Shown here: one piece after another, positions 36,734-45,469 of the stretch
Position numbering within the stretch: the first letter of the stretch is position 1
Layout: each line of letters begins with the position of its first letter
DNA from: Photobacterium kagoshimensis
GTDB lineage: Bacteria; Pseudomonadota; Gammaproteobacteria; Enterobacterales; Vibrionaceae
Length of the DNA: 64,000 bases
Assembly (NCBI RefSeq): GCF_050337045.1
Contig: NZ_JAKJSO010000008.1
Coordinates: 310,001 to 374,000 of the forward strand
Direction: 5' to 3'
Translations under genes and position numbers: made by a program
The notes under the pieces: model-generated
The model's database searches: none
Told to the model about the DNA's origin: nothing
The model's input: only the letters and a program-made list of their open reading frames with translations

Positions 36734-36888
36734 ATTCGTTCTTCACATTATTTACAATTGGGTCAATTCTAAATAGAAGAGAGATAATTTCAATCCCATT
36801 ACATCATCTTGTTGCTACACATCAAATCTTGGGAGCCATTTTAACCCATTCGCCCGACCATTAAGCGATAACCACTAGAATTAAGGCA

Positions 36889-37875
36889 TTAAGGTGAAAC
36901 AACCGCTTCGCTTTCAGCAATAGTCATGTTTGATACTGTGCTCTGATTTCGTCCGTTTTGTTTCGATTCATACAAAGCATTATCCGCATTTTCTAACCAA
37001 GTCTCATACGTCCGAAAGCTAGGATTCCACTCGCTAACGCCTAAGCTAATGGTGACATTTATAGAGCGAACATCTACCGATACTGCGGCTTTTTGCACTC
37101 GATCACGCAATCGCTCCGTAAAATACAGTCCCATTTCAGCCGTTGTATTCGGTAAAATAACACCGAACTCTTCCCCACCGTATCGGCCTGCAATATCGCT
37201 TTGACGTTTAGTTCTTCGCAGTAAACTAGCCACAGTTCGAATGACACCATCACCGGCGACATGACCATAAGTATCATTGACTCGCTTAAAGTGATCGATG
37301 TCAAACATAATCAATGTCGCAGGTTGCTGCAATTGACGGCAGCGATCAAACTCTTCAAGTAAACAGCTTTCCCAGTGGCCACGATTATAAAGTTGAGTCA
37401 GGCGATCTGTCATACTCAAATGGGTTAGCTGCTCATTAGACTCACGTAAATGCGTTTTGTTTTTTGCAATATCAGACACATCGGTAATCGTCATACAGAT
37501 ATGACTATATTCACCACTTAATGATTTAAGTGGTGTTAATGTCATGTTCTGATACATCAAACTAGAGCCACCCGAGATGGGGCTGAAATTTTGAAAGTTA
37601 AAAATCTGCGGGCGATCTTCCCACCCTGTAAAAGAGCGCATGCGTAATTTGAATGTGGATTCAATTTTATTCTTCAACCACGCTACAGGCAGATCTTCGA
37701 CTACATCAAAAAGATTATGCCCCATGATACTGTCGGTATTAATACCGCTATATGCTTGCATAAAGGTATTCCACGCCATCACGGTGTAATCACGATCAAG
37801 GATCACAACACCAGCGTCGATATTATCCATCACTTGTAGCGTTAAGTGAAAATCGGCTAAGTTCATCTGGTTCAA
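36889..37875 (-). CDS. PAS-GGDEF diguanylate cyclase
   Basis: A 328-residue soluble cyclase. Residues ~10-140 form a PAS domain ('MDNIDAGVVILDRDYTVMAW', 'GHNLFDVVEDLP'). Residues ~155-315 are a GGDEF domain with 'DRLTQLYNRGHWES', 'MFDIDHFKRVNDTYGHVAGD', the active GGEEF at 233-237 and the inhibitory RxxD site at R224-D227. The start codon overlaps the stop region of the preceding receiver-CheX-like gene by four bases (ATGA type), so the two are translationally coupled and probably act in the same pathway. It should make cyclic di-GMP under control of a PAS ligand or the partner. Confidence 0.9.
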   Translation of the reverse strand: MNQMNLADFHLTLQVMDNIDAGVVILDRDYTVMAWNTFMQAYSGINTDSIMGHNLFDVVEDLPVAWLKNKIESTFKLRMRSFTGWEDRPQIFNFQNFSPISGGSSLMYQNMTLTPLKSLSGEYSHICMTITDVSDIAKNKTHLRESNEQLTHLSMTDRLTQLYNRGHWESCLLEEFDRCRQLQQPATLIMFDIDHFKRVNDTYGHVAGDGVIRTVASLLRRTKRQSDIAGRYGGEEFGVILPNTTAEMGLYFTERLRDRVQKAAVSVDVRSINVTISLGVSEWNPSFRTYETWLENADNALYESKQNGRNQSTVSNMTIAESEAVVSP

Positions 37876-38849
37876 TGTAGGGTTTCCATTATTTTTTGTA
37901 TAACCGAAGTTGAACTGTTATCCATTAAGAACAGCACGTCACAATCTAGATCAAGTGACTCTGCTCGGTAGCCATACTCAATAGTAAAATATTCAGTTGC
38001 AGCGTTCTTGGTATTGTCACTCCAGTGCATGTACTCTTCTAACACTATGGGTTGACGTACCGAAAATGGAATATTCATGTGCTCTGTCAACGCACCAAGA
38101 AAGGATGACACCATTAAATTAGCAATATCGATAACTATTTCATTTGTGTGATCATCCACTTGACTAAACCCTAGCCGCTGGCCAAAAACTGAAATATCTT
38201 TGCCGTGTAAGCGCACTAAAGCTTCACCATAAATACCACCACCAACAAAACGCTGTGAAATAGCTACCGCGTGTTCATTATCACGGATTTCGTTTAACGT
38301 CATGGCCAAGCTACTCGCTTCTGTTGTCGCCACAACAGGCAAAGGCATAGTAATAAACTCACCCAAGTGATCAGAAATAATCGCAGCACCACGCCCAAGC
38401 GCAACGTTTGCGACCTCTCGAAAAACTTCAATATAGTTTGTTTCCACACAAGGAGATGCTGCATGCGGCAGGGCTGGTGATGTCACTCCAAAGCGACTTA
38501 AATTATCAAACAGTTCATTGGGCTCAAAAGGCTTTGCCATAAAATGCTTAACACCCAAAGTCTTACAGCGCGCGATAGCTTGCTGCTGAACATCGGCTGA
38601 TAAAATAACAACATCGGTGTTATGTTCATTCACGGGCAAATGTTCAAGTAACGTATAACCATCCATGACAGGCATAGTTAAGTCGAGAAACAAAATATCT
38701 ATGTCATGGTGGCGTAGACATTCAAGCCCCTCTTTGCCATTCAGTGCATAATGCAATACCAAATTATCGATAGAGCAGAGATAACGCGCCATTGTTCGGT
38801 GCACGAAAGGTGAGTCGTCACAAATTAGAATGTTATAGTTATGTAACAC
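37872..38849 (-). CDS. Response regulator with C-terminal CheX/CheC-like domain
   Basis: 325 residues. The receiver domain (1-122) has all key residues: acidic pair D11-D12 in 'ILICDDSPFVHRTM', phospho-acceptor D56 in 'DILFLDLTMPVMDGY', and K106 in 'HFMAKPFEP'. Residues ~135-325 look like a CheX/CheC-type fold ('VFREVANVALGRGAAIISDH' and 'NEIVIDIANLMVSSFLGAL', two EVAN/IAN-type helices), which in chemotaxis acts as a phosphatase of CheY-P. It is upstream of, and overlaps by four bases, a PAS-GGDEF gene. The paired sensor kinase is not in view. Confidence 0.85.
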   Translation of the reverse strand: MLHNYNILICDDSPFVHRTMARYLCSIDNLVLHYALNGKEGLECLRHHDIDILFLDLTMPVMDGYTLLEHLPVNEHNTDVVILSADVQQQAIARCKTLGVKHFMAKPFEPNELFDNLSRFGVTSPALPHAASPCVETNYIEVFREVANVALGRGAAIISDHLGEFITMPLPVVATTEASSLAMTLNEIRDNEHAVAISQRFVGGGIYGEALVRLHGKDISVFGQRLGFSQVDDHTNEIVIDIANLMVSSFLGALTEHMNIPFSVRQPIVLEEYMHWSDNTKNAATEYFTIEYGYRAESLDLDCDVLFLMDNSSTSVIQKIMETLH

Positions 38850-39271
38850 AGCTCTAGCCAGCCTTGAAAAGGACGTTTTAGATCAGTAATGATAATCAAA
38901 CGATTTTATATTAGGTATTTTCATGCATGTAAATTTATTCAATAAGTGACACGGATCGTCTTTTTAGATAAAGGTGACATTTTTTTGGCAAATGAAACCA
39001 TTGTTTTTATGGCTATTTTTTATATCTTCAGCCCAAAAGTACCGTTAAAGACGACAAGTTTACGTCAAATTTAACTCAATATTAACACTGCACAATACCG
39101 CTTCTAGCGCCAGTTTTGTCTAGTTTGTCATGCAATCAAAAAATGCAATACAGAATATGGAATGGCTGATAAATAATCGACTAATGTTGTTTTTATTTGA
39201 AATTGTTACCTTCAAATATGATTGTGATAAACTCTTCCATCACAAAAACATAACAATCAGGTAGATATATA
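38850..39271. other. Divergent promoter region between the regulator pair and the glutaredoxin-like gene
   Basis: 422 AT-rich bases that must hold both promoters. No coding frame, palindrome or repeat stood out. Confidence 0.45.
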
Positions 39272-39631
39272 ATGAAAGTGATTCGCTGGATCTTAGGTCG
39301 TCTTATCTTGGTACTAAATACAATATTTTCGCCTAAAGGTTTAGCGCGCGAAGCCGATAAACAGCAAGAGGTAAATAATCAAGTTGAGAAATTAAAACTC
39401 TATCAATTTGAAGCCTGCCCTTTTTGTGTGAAGGTACGTCGCACTGCAAAACGCCTGAACCTGCCTTTAGAAACACGTGATGCCAAAGTTTCACCATGGG
39501 AACAGGAGCTTATTGAGCAAGGTGGTGCCAGAAAAGTACCTTGCCTGCGCATTGAAAAAGAAGACGGCGATATCACTTGGATGTATGAGTCAAACGACAT
39601 CATCGCTTATCTTGAAAAACGCTTTGCATAA
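39272..39631 (+). CDS. Membrane-anchored glutaredoxin-like protein
   Basis: 119 residues. An N-terminal hydrophobic segment (about residues 4-20, 'IRWILGRLILVLNTIFS') precedes a thioredoxin-fold domain with the redox motif C49-P-F-C52 in 'FEACPFCVKVRRTAKRL' and the cis-Pro 'RKVPCLRI'. The end 'NDIIAYLEKRF' is typical of GST N-terminal/glutaredoxin domains. If the anchor faces inward the domain is cytoplasmic and would reduce glutathione-mixed disulfides. The next gene (DUF3334) begins 45 bases later on the same strand, so they may be cotranscribed. Confidence 0.82.
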   Translation: MKVIRWILGRLILVLNTIFSPKGLAREADKQQEVNNQVEKLKLYQFEACPFCVKVRRTAKRLNLPLETRDAKVSPWEQELIEQGGARKVPCLRIEKEDGDITWMYESNDIIAYLEKRFA

Positions 39632-39675
39632 ACCTTTACCTGCCACATTCATTATTAAACAGTTTGAGAAATAGA

Positions 39676-40362
39676 ATGAAAAAAACCAAAACCATCACGA
39701 CCGATGATATTTTATTAAAGCTTTGTCAGTCATTTTCAGGTGTATTATCAACCGCCACAGATACAGATGTTAATTACTCTGCAATGGTGCAAAAGATTAA
39801 TAAAACCAGCTTAAAACCAGACATTGGTTGTTTCGTTTTATTTGATGGTGGTTTTACAGGCCTTGTTGTTGCCAACTTCTCACAGCATGCTGCACTTGAG
39901 CTTTACCAAGAATACATGTTGAAAATGGGTATTCCTGCTGATGAGCTTGCAATCCTGCATACATCAGACGATGTATCTAATGTACTCGGTGAGCTAATGA
40001 ACCAAGTCATTGGTGATTTCACCAGTAAAATTCGCCGCGAACTGCAAATTTCTATTATGCAGAACCAACCAAAAATGTTGGCGCTAAACAAACAAATTTT
40101 ACTATCGGTTGATACCAACCTAGACCGCCCTCAGGCTCGTCGTGTTAGTTTTACGACTCAGAAAAACAATATCTTCTACTTAGAATTAGCAATGGATAAA
40201 ACAGAGTTCATTCAGATCGAAGAGTTTGAACAGCATGCGGCTGTCGACCCAGATAGCTTGATTGAAGAAGAACAAAATAAAAAAGCAGCATCAGGCGAAG
40301 CTAAATCAACATCATCAGTATCACAAGCAGAACAAGACCTGCTTGATGAACTAGGTATCTAA
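39676..40362 (+). CDS. DUF3334 family protein
   Basis: 228 residues resembling DUF3334 proteins of marine gammaproteobacteria ('TITTDDILLKLCQSFSGVLS', 'SLKPDIGCFVLFDGGFTGLV', 'NVLGELMNQVIGDFTSKI', 'DTNLDRPQARRVSF'). The layout with 'LGELMNQVIGDF' recalls CheX-type folds, so a link to phospho-signalling is possible but unproved. ATG 39676 is preferred to a TTG at 39664. The C-terminus has a Lys/Ser/Glu-rich tail. It ends at a very strong terminator and probably shares a transcript with the glutaredoxin-like gene. Confidence 0.75.
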   Translation: MKKTKTITTDDILLKLCQSFSGVLSTATDTDVNYSAMVQKINKTSLKPDIGCFVLFDGGFTGLVVANFSQHAALELYQEYMLKMGIPADELAILHTSDDVSNVLGELMNQVIGDFTSKIRRELQISIMQNQPKMLALNKQILLSVDTNLDRPQARRVSFTTQKNNIFYLELAMDKTEFIQIEEFEQHAAVDPDSLIEEEQNKKAASGEAKSTSSVSQAEQDLLDELGI

Positions 40363-40382
40363 TACCGATACTCAGTGTCGTA

Positions 40383-40417
40383 AAAAAGGGCTTGGCATCT
40401 ATTGCCAAGCCCTTTTT
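40383..40417. terminator. 15-bp bidirectional terminator
   Basis: A perfect stem AAAAAGGGCTTGGCA / TGCCAAGCCCTTTTT with TCTAT loop between convergent genes. Confidence 0.93.
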
Positions 40418-40438
40418 AATGTTGGGTATATCTTCAGA

Positions 40439-40720
40439 TTAGCGGTAACCGTGCTCGTTTTTCCAGCTACGGCTCATTTGATCAATAATACAGCTAGGTA
40501 GTGGACGGTGGGCTTGGGATGGTTTTGTAGTTATAGGTCGGTAACCTGCGATTTTTAATCGTAAATCAATCGCTTGGTTAATAGGCATACCTGCTTGAGC
40601 AAGATCCCAGCGAAATACCCTTAGTGCCGTATATTCGTGTTGTTCAATGTCACCACCATACGGGTATTTCAGCACTTTATCATAGGCTTGCTTTGCTAGT
40701 TCAAAATTAACTTGAATCAT
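40439..40720 (-). CDS. Small conserved-looking protein of unknown function
   Basis: 93 residues, no signal peptide or membrane segment. ATG 40720 is chosen because a near-perfect ribosome site (AGGAGG) stands before it; the frame remains open to 40771. The N-terminus ('MIQVNFELAKQAYDKVLKYP') and 'EYTALRVFRWDLAQAGMPI' look helical and well formed, so it is a real gene. No family was recognised. It shares a terminator with the convergent DUF3334 gene. Confidence 0.65.
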   Translation of the reverse strand: MIQVNFELAKQAYDKVLKYPYGGDIEQHEYTALRVFRWDLAQAGMPINQAIDLRLKIAGYRPITTKPSQAHRPLPSCIIDQMSRSWKNEHGYR

Positions 40721-40841
40721 AAGCGCCTCCTGTAAACCAGTGTGCATCTTTTGCGTACTGGTTATAACCACAGTATTACGTTACAACGTAGCTGGCAAGT
40801 AAAATCACACCTTTTTCTGTCGTTTATTCATTAGTTACAAA

Positions 40842-40866
40842 AAAACCGAAACACAGTTTCGGTTTT
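40842..40866. terminator. Terminator of the lipoprotein gene
   Basis: An 11-bp perfect stem (AAAACCGAAAC / GTTTCGGTTTT) with ACA loop; the A run at 40839-40845 gives T on the minus strand. Confidence 0.88.
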
Positions 40867-40887
40867 AGCGAGTAAGTCATAATAAAG

Positions 40888-41223
40888 CTACTTAGGTATA
40901 TTGAAATTCTTATCATCTGAGCAGGTGAAGGTATAGTAATTCTTCCGCTCGCTAAATACGGTAAAGCCTTTGCCATGACAATAGGCACCATTTAGCTCTT
41001 GCATATACGCTAACGTACTTTGATTCTTCACTACAAAGTAACTGTCGTTTTGGCAAATCACTCTTATTTTACCATCGTCACTTTTAGAGAATGCTTTCAC
41101 TTTCGCACCGCATAAGGCATAGCTCGCTTCTACATAATCATCCGCTTGTTGATCGACCGTTTGACTGCATGCCGTTATTGCTGCTGTAAAGAAAATCACA
41201 CTAAGTAAACGTATCACTGACAC
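40888..41223 (-). CDS. Small lipoprotein of unknown function
   Basis: 111 residues. A lipoprotein signal with lipidated C19 ('AAITACSQT') is followed by a small domain with four more Cys ('YALCGAKV', 'RVICQND', 'AYCHGKGF', 'TFTCSDDK') that could form two disulfides in the periplasm. The residue after the lipid Cys is Ser, consistent with outer-membrane sorting. AAGGAGAG precedes the start. No family recognised. Confidence 0.7.
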   Translation of the reverse strand: MSVIRLLSVIFFTAAITACSQTVDQQADDYVEASYALCGAKVKAFSKSDDGKIRVICQNDSYFVVKNQSTLAYMQELNGAYCHGKGFTVFSERKNYYTFTCSDDKNFNIPK

Positions 41224-41326
41224 TCTCCTTTTCGATAGTGAAGAATTGTGTTCATTTTCAGTGTAGTAGTTAAGTTTGACGATGGCAGAATAATTACAAG
41301 GTGCGAAAGCAAAAAAGACCTAATCG

Positions 41327-41827
41327 CTAACCTTTTACGTGCTTTTTCTCATCGATGCGACGGCGATGCCAAATTGAATAATGACGTAGCCCAGCAGGGC
41401 CGTGCGCAATAAAAACAGATAAAATCAAAATGGTTGCAAAGAGTGCAGGTTTATTTTCAGGAATAATAACAAACGATGCTAACAAGCCCAGCTTTACAAA
41501 AGTCAGCACGCCTTTAAGCTGGATTAGCCATAGCTTGGAACTTAGTATTTCTGAAATCATCATCAAGACACCCGTCGCCATGGCTAACACCCACCATATT
41601 TGCCATTGATAACTTTCAACCTGGTATAAAATACCGGCGCTGGCCATCGCTATCCCAGTGATATGCAATGCTCGTAACCCTGTTTTACTTAAACGACGAA
41701 TCCAAAAACGCGTTTCAGACATGCCGAACTCTTCTTGTTTCCCGCGCTTACGTGAAGAGCGAGCAGGCTCTTCCATCATTTTGTTTTTAGAAGCGTATTT
41801 TTGGTCGTTTTCTTTAGATTGAGTCAT
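41327..41827 (-). CDS. Small inner-membrane protein of unknown function
   Basis: 166 residues. A basic, Lys/Glu-rich N-terminal tail (~45 residues) precedes three to four membrane segments (about 52-70, 76-95, 100-121, 126-145), ending in a basic tail 'YSIWHRRRIDEKK'. No catalytic or transport motif is visible and no family is recognised. Confidence 0.6.
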   Translation of the reverse strand: MTQSKENDQKYASKNKMMEEPARSSRKRGKQEEFGMSETRFWIRRLSKTGLRALHITGIAMASAGILYQVESYQWQIWWVLAMATGVLMMISEILSSKLWLIQLKGVLTFVKLGLLASFVIIPENKPALFATILILSVFIAHGPAGLRHYSIWHRRRIDEKKHVKG

Positions 41828-41922
41828 AGCATTTCATCACGAGTTTTAAACGGTTCGATTCTAATCGTTAATGACCAAATATCGAACCCTTGATTTCACT
41901 CAGATCGGATATACCTGAAATT

Positions 41923-42534
41923 TTATGGCTCACCAACAGAAGTGGCAGAAGTGAAAGTCGATATTTCCCCCTCGGTCACTAAAATACAATCCATTCCAGC
42001 TGCCAATGCAGCGCTCTGTCCTAGTAAGGTATCTTCAAATACGACACAGTATTTCGGCTCTACACCGACTTGTCTTGCTGCTTCAAGGAAAGTATCAGGG
42101 TGAGGTTTATGATTAGCCACATCACTTGCGGTAACGACAGCATCAAGTAGCGGCATCAGACCTGTGACATGTAATAACTCATCTGCGTGGCGACGCATAC
42201 AACCAGTGCCAACAGCCACTTTTTTATCTTTACGATGTGCTTTCAAAATATCGACCGTAACAGGAATAATATTGCCTTTATGGCTGAGCGATTCGTAGTG
42301 CTGAAATTTTGTTTCGGCAAGTAGTTGTGGCTGCTGATCGAGACCAAACTTATCTATGATGGCTTGCGCTGTTTTGATGGTAGGCATGCCACCAAGGCTA
42401 TGTAACCAAATCGCATCAAAAGGAATACCAAAGTCTTCACATGTTTTTTGCCATGAACCAACATGCGCAGGCATTGAGTCTATCAGGGTGCCATCCATGT
42501 CGAAAATCAGCGCTTGATACTTTGAAAGATCCAT
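41923..42534 (-). CDS. HAD-family sugar phosphatase, YqaB-like
   Basis: 203 residues. HAD motif I is D12-M-D14 in 'LIFDMDGTLIDSMPAH'; motif II-like 'VAVGTGCMRRHADELL'; motif III/IV 'ASDVANHKPHPDTFLEAAR' and 'CVVFEDTLLGQSAALAAGMD'. The arrangement matches the beta-phosphoglucomutase-like subgroup that includes E. coli YqaB, a fructose-1-phosphate phosphatase. The true substrate cannot be told from sequence. It is cytoplasmic and lies upstream of nothing obviously related. Confidence 0.82.
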   Translation of the reverse strand: MDLSKYQALIFDMDGTLIDSMPAHVGSWQKTCEDFGIPFDAIWLHSLGGMPTIKTAQAIIDKFGLDQQPQLLAETKFQHYESLSHKGNIIPVTVDILKAHRKDKKVAVGTGCMRRHADELLHVTGLMPLLDAVVTASDVANHKPHPDTFLEAARQVGVEPKYCVVFEDTLLGQSAALAAGMDCILVTEGEISTFTSATSVGEP

Positions 42535-42610
42535 CTATATTCCCTCTTTCGATACGTGCTATTTGATTAATATCATTAACTCTCACGATATCCGAGAATA
42601 GTTCCGTTTA

Positions 42611-43426
42611 CTAGCGCTTATCCAGATGGGCAATACCCCATTTTTTCGCTATACGATCAAAGAAACCCTGCGTCTGTTTTAATGTTACCCAATGGTTCAC
42701 ATAGTTAATCCATACTTGTTCATCATTTGGCATTAGCATGGCTATCGGAGTAGGCCTTTGCATCCCAGCCACGTTAGCCACTGTTAACTTTGGATAACGG
42801 CTTGAAAGCGACGCGGCTTCAATATTTGATGTTAGCGTCATGGTAACCCGTTTAGCGAGCAGTTCGTTATACGGGGTACTTCCTGCTACGACCATTTGGT
42901 GTTGGGCATCAGGAAAAAGTTCTTTCATGATCATCGCTTGCACCGTCCCCGCTGTTGCAGCAACTTTAACATAGCGAGAATTGAAATCTTGCCAACGCCG
43001 AAACTGGTTAAGGCTATCGACATGAACGACAGGCACAAAAGCCAGATAGAAGTAAGGTTTGCTATAGCCTGCGACTTTAGCGCGCTGCATATTCAATGAT
43101 GCACTGCCCGTTATGTCGTATTTATCAGTGACTACACCACTAACAAGCGTTCGCCAATCTGCTGCAACATACTCAACAGTCACACCTAGATCTTTAGCCA
43201 GTTCAGTAGTGATATCTATATCGAACCCTTTATAGAAATTAGTCGCAGGATCACGCATTGTCATAGGGTGCCAATCACCCGTCGTTCCCACTCGAAGTAC
43301 GCCACGATCAATGATTTCTTGCAGACGACTTTTCGCAGCCATTGCAGGCGATAAACTCAGCACAATACCGCACAATACCGCACAAATAAATTTCACCGAA
43401 GGATTCAGGAACAACGTTAGCTGCAT
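42611..43426 (-). CDS. Periplasmic binding-protein-like, PheC/SBP_bac_3 type
   Basis: 271 residues with a signal peptide cut near 'SPAMAA' (about residue 31). The mature protein reads as a type II solute-binding fold: 'IIDRGVLRVGTTGDWHPMTM', 'FYKGFDIDITTELAKDLGV', 'KYDITGSASLNMQRAKVAGY'. The pattern resembles cyclohexadienyl dehydratase PheC and polar amino-acid binding proteins. There is no ABC transporter gene beside it, so an enzymatic (prephenate/arogenate dehydratase) or orphan sensor role is as likely as transport. Tandem 10-base repeats fall in the signal-peptide codons. Confidence 0.75.
   Translation of the reverse strand: MQLTLFLNPSVKFICAVLCGIVLSLSPAMAAKSRLQEIIDRGVLRVGTTGDWHPMTMRDPATNFYKGFDIDITTELAKDLGVTVEYVAADWRTLVSGVVTDKYDITGSASLNMQRAKVAGYSKPYFYLAFVPVVHVDSLNQFRRWQDFNSRYVKVAATAGTVQAMIMKELFPDAQHQMVVAGSTPYNELLAKRVTMTLTSNIEAASLSSRYPKLTVANVAGMQRPTPIAMLMPNDEQVWINYVNHWVTLKQTQGFFDRIAKKWGIAHLDKR
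43361..43385. repeat. 10-base tandem repeat in signal-peptide codons
   Basis: CACAATACCG occurs twice in tandem followed by CACAA (2.5 units), inside the coding frame of the binding protein. Unit length is not a multiple of three. Confidence 0.75.
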
Positions 43427-43576
43427 AACGACCTCTCAAGGTTAGCGAACGTATTTAACCAAAACTCACCAGAGCCATGATGTAAACACATTCATTAAAC
43501 ATAGCAGTCTTTTACACTGATAAATAACAAATTAATCACATTTAACATTGGCCGTAGGCATGCTGCCATCGCCGTT

Positions 43577-44176
43577 TTATCGGCTATGCCCTTTCAAAAA
43601 CACCTCGACACAAGATTCAAGATACTCCTTATTTTGCTGTTCTGAATCTTCAATTTTTTGTCCCAAGTAAGCCCAATAAAGTACCTTTCCATGTGCCATC
43701 AATAATAGCTGCATCGCCGCATCATGAGCCGGTAAGGCTAAACTAATCACTTGTTTATCGTGCTGAACTTGTAAGTATTGCGCTAACATGTCTGTTGTTG
43801 CTTGTGGGCCCGCTTGTAAATATACCTGGGCTAATTGAGGGTGTGTATCACTCTGGCTAACCGCCGCTCGGTAAGTTTGACAGGCTTCTTCGCTCAGCAG
43901 CATAGACTGAAAACGAAACACAAACTCTTTCAGTACAATATCAATGCTCCGATGATCCTCAAGCAAAGAGCCATCGAGCTGATTATCAACACATTTAGCT
44001 CGAATACAGGTATCAAAAAGATCATCTTTGGTCTTAAAGTGCGCATACACGGTCTGTTTTGAAACCTCCGCTTTGAGCGCAATCGTATCCATACTCACCC
44101 CATAGCCTTGTTCGCAAAACAATACACTTGCGGCCTTCAAAATCTGCTGTTTTTTTTGCTCACTTCGTGTTGTCAC
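43577..44176 (-). CDS. TetR family repressor of the adjacent RND pump
   Basis: 199 residues. The N-terminal TetR helix-turn-helix is clear: 'QILKAASVLFCEQGYGVSMD', 'IALKAEVSKQTVYAHFKTKD'. The C-terminal ligand and dimer domain is of the AefR-like type by general look. It is divergent from the efflux operon with 126 bases between the starts and a perfect 15-bp palindrome in between, so it very probably represses the pump and itself until a ligand binds. Confidence 0.9.
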   Translation of the reverse strand: MTTRSEQKKQQILKAASVLFCEQGYGVSMDTIALKAEVSKQTVYAHFKTKDDLFDTCIRAKCVDNQLDGSLLEDHRSIDIVLKEFVFRFQSMLLSEEACQTYRAAVSQSDTHPQLAQVYLQAGPQATTDMLAQYLQVQHDKQVISLALPAHDAAMQLLLMAHGKVLYWAYLGQKIEDSEQQNKEYLESCVEVFLKGHSR

Positions 44177-44223
44177 AATATCGCCTCACACAAACAATTT
44201 ATTATCATTACCATTACAATCAT

Positions 44224-44238
44224 ACTAGACAGTCTAGT
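44224..44238. promoter_or_regulatory. Candidate TetR operator
   Basis: A perfect palindrome ACTAGAC-A-GTCTAGT between the divergent regulator and efflux genes, 48 bases from the repressor start and 65 from the adaptor start. Confidence 0.7.
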
Positions 44239-44302
44239 TTAATTCGTATATTTTTTAATCATACACTTTTCTTGTTCTATTGATAGATACACAGGAACCG
44301 AT

Positions 44303-45466
44303 ATGCCCTTTTCTGCAAAACGTTTTTCACTTCTACCGATAGGGCTAGCGATAGGCTTTTTGATCGGATCAAGCCTATTAATAGGATGTAATAGCTCAAC
44401 AGCTGAGTCTGGTGACACCCCCGACATGGTACAAACCATCAAGGTTAATAGTGTTACCTTAGAGGCTAAGGATAGTTATCAAGTACAGCGTGAATACGTC
44501 GGGACAATACAAGCGGGGCAGCAAGCAAAACTAGGGTTTGAATTAAGCGGTAAAATCGCGCAATTGTTGGTCGATGTGGGTGACACGGTCAAACTGGGCG
44601 ATCCTATGGTGATCCTTGATACACAGCTATTAAATACCGAGGCCGATCAACTAAAAGCACAGCAGGCACAAATAACGGCTCAACTCGATCTGGTGGAAGC
44701 AAACTTAAAGCGACAACGCTCATTAAAGAAAAAAGGGTTCAGCGCTGAGTCTGAAATCGATACCTTAAATAGCCAACGCAACGTATTACGTGCAAATTAC
44801 CGTCAGCTCAATGCATCATTGGCAGCCAATCAATTACAGCAACAAAAATCGACCATTTATGCCCCTTACAAGGGTACGGTTAGTGCTCGTCATATATCAA
44901 AGGGCGATGTCGTTAGCATGGGCTCTCCTACCCTAACGTTACTCGCCACGACCCAGCAAGAAGCACATATAGGTTTACCTGCTAAACAACTGAGTAAACT
45001 TAAACAACAAAATCATGAACACAGTAATGCATGGTCAGTACGTGTTGGACAACTGCGTTACCCTGTCACCCTGTTAAACCCAGGTGCACGGGTTGATGTA
45101 AATTCTCGTACTGTTCAACTTCGCTTTGCTTTGCCTGATAGCGCACAAGTTATTGATGGTGAGTTGGCCTATTTAGCGTTTCAAGATAAACATCTCGCGG
45201 CCGGTTACTGGGTACCACTTTCAGCACTTACCGATGGTATTCGAGGAGTATGGAACGTATTCGCGCTTAACCCCGATGATTCGTCTTACACCGTTGAACG
45301 TCGTAGTGTACAGGTATTATTCGCCAACAATGATCAGGCTTTTATCAAGGGTGCTATCGAACCTGGAGAAAAAATTGTTGCAGATGGCCTTCATCGTTTA
45401 GTCCCCGGTCAAACGGTATCATTAGCAAAAAAGTTTCCCCTCCCTCTGAACAATGAGGGAGCATAA
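44303..45466 (+). CDS. RND efflux periplasmic adaptor (membrane fusion lipoprotein)
   Basis: 387 residues. A lipoprotein signal with C29 in 'SSLLIGCNSS' anchors it to the inner membrane outer face. The adaptor features are visible: beta-barrel/lipoyl pieces 'REYVGTIQAGQQAKLGFEL' and 'GKIAQLLVDVGDTVKLGDP', a coiled-coil hairpin (about 105-180), 'STIYAPYKGTVSARHISKGD', then the C-terminal 'GEKIVADGLHRLVPGQTV'. It links the RND pump to an outer-membrane channel of TolC type, not encoded here. The RND gene starts three bases after its stop, so they are one operon under the TetR regulator. Confidence 0.92.
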   Translation: MPFSAKRFSLLPIGLAIGFLIGSSLLIGCNSSTAESGDTPDMVQTIKVNSVTLEAKDSYQVQREYVGTIQAGQQAKLGFELSGKIAQLLVDVGDTVKLGDPMVILDTQLLNTEADQLKAQQAQITAQLDLVEANLKRQRSLKKKGFSAESEIDTLNSQRNVLRANYRQLNASLAANQLQQQKSTIYAPYKGTVSARHISKGDVVSMGSPTLTLLATTQQEAHIGLPAKQLSKLKQQNHEHSNAWSVRVGQLRYPVTLLNPGARVDVNSRTVQLRFALPDSAQVIDGELAYLAFQDKHLAAGYWVPLSALTDGIRGVWNVFALNPDDSSYTVERRSVQVLFANNDQAFIKGAIEPGEKIVADGLHRLVPGQTVSLAKKFPLPLNNEGA

Positions 45467-45469
45467 ACT

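Noticed and set aside
39664..39675. TTG start for the DUF3334 gene
   Set aside because: ATG 39676 fits the family start ('MKKTKTITTDD') and spacing better.
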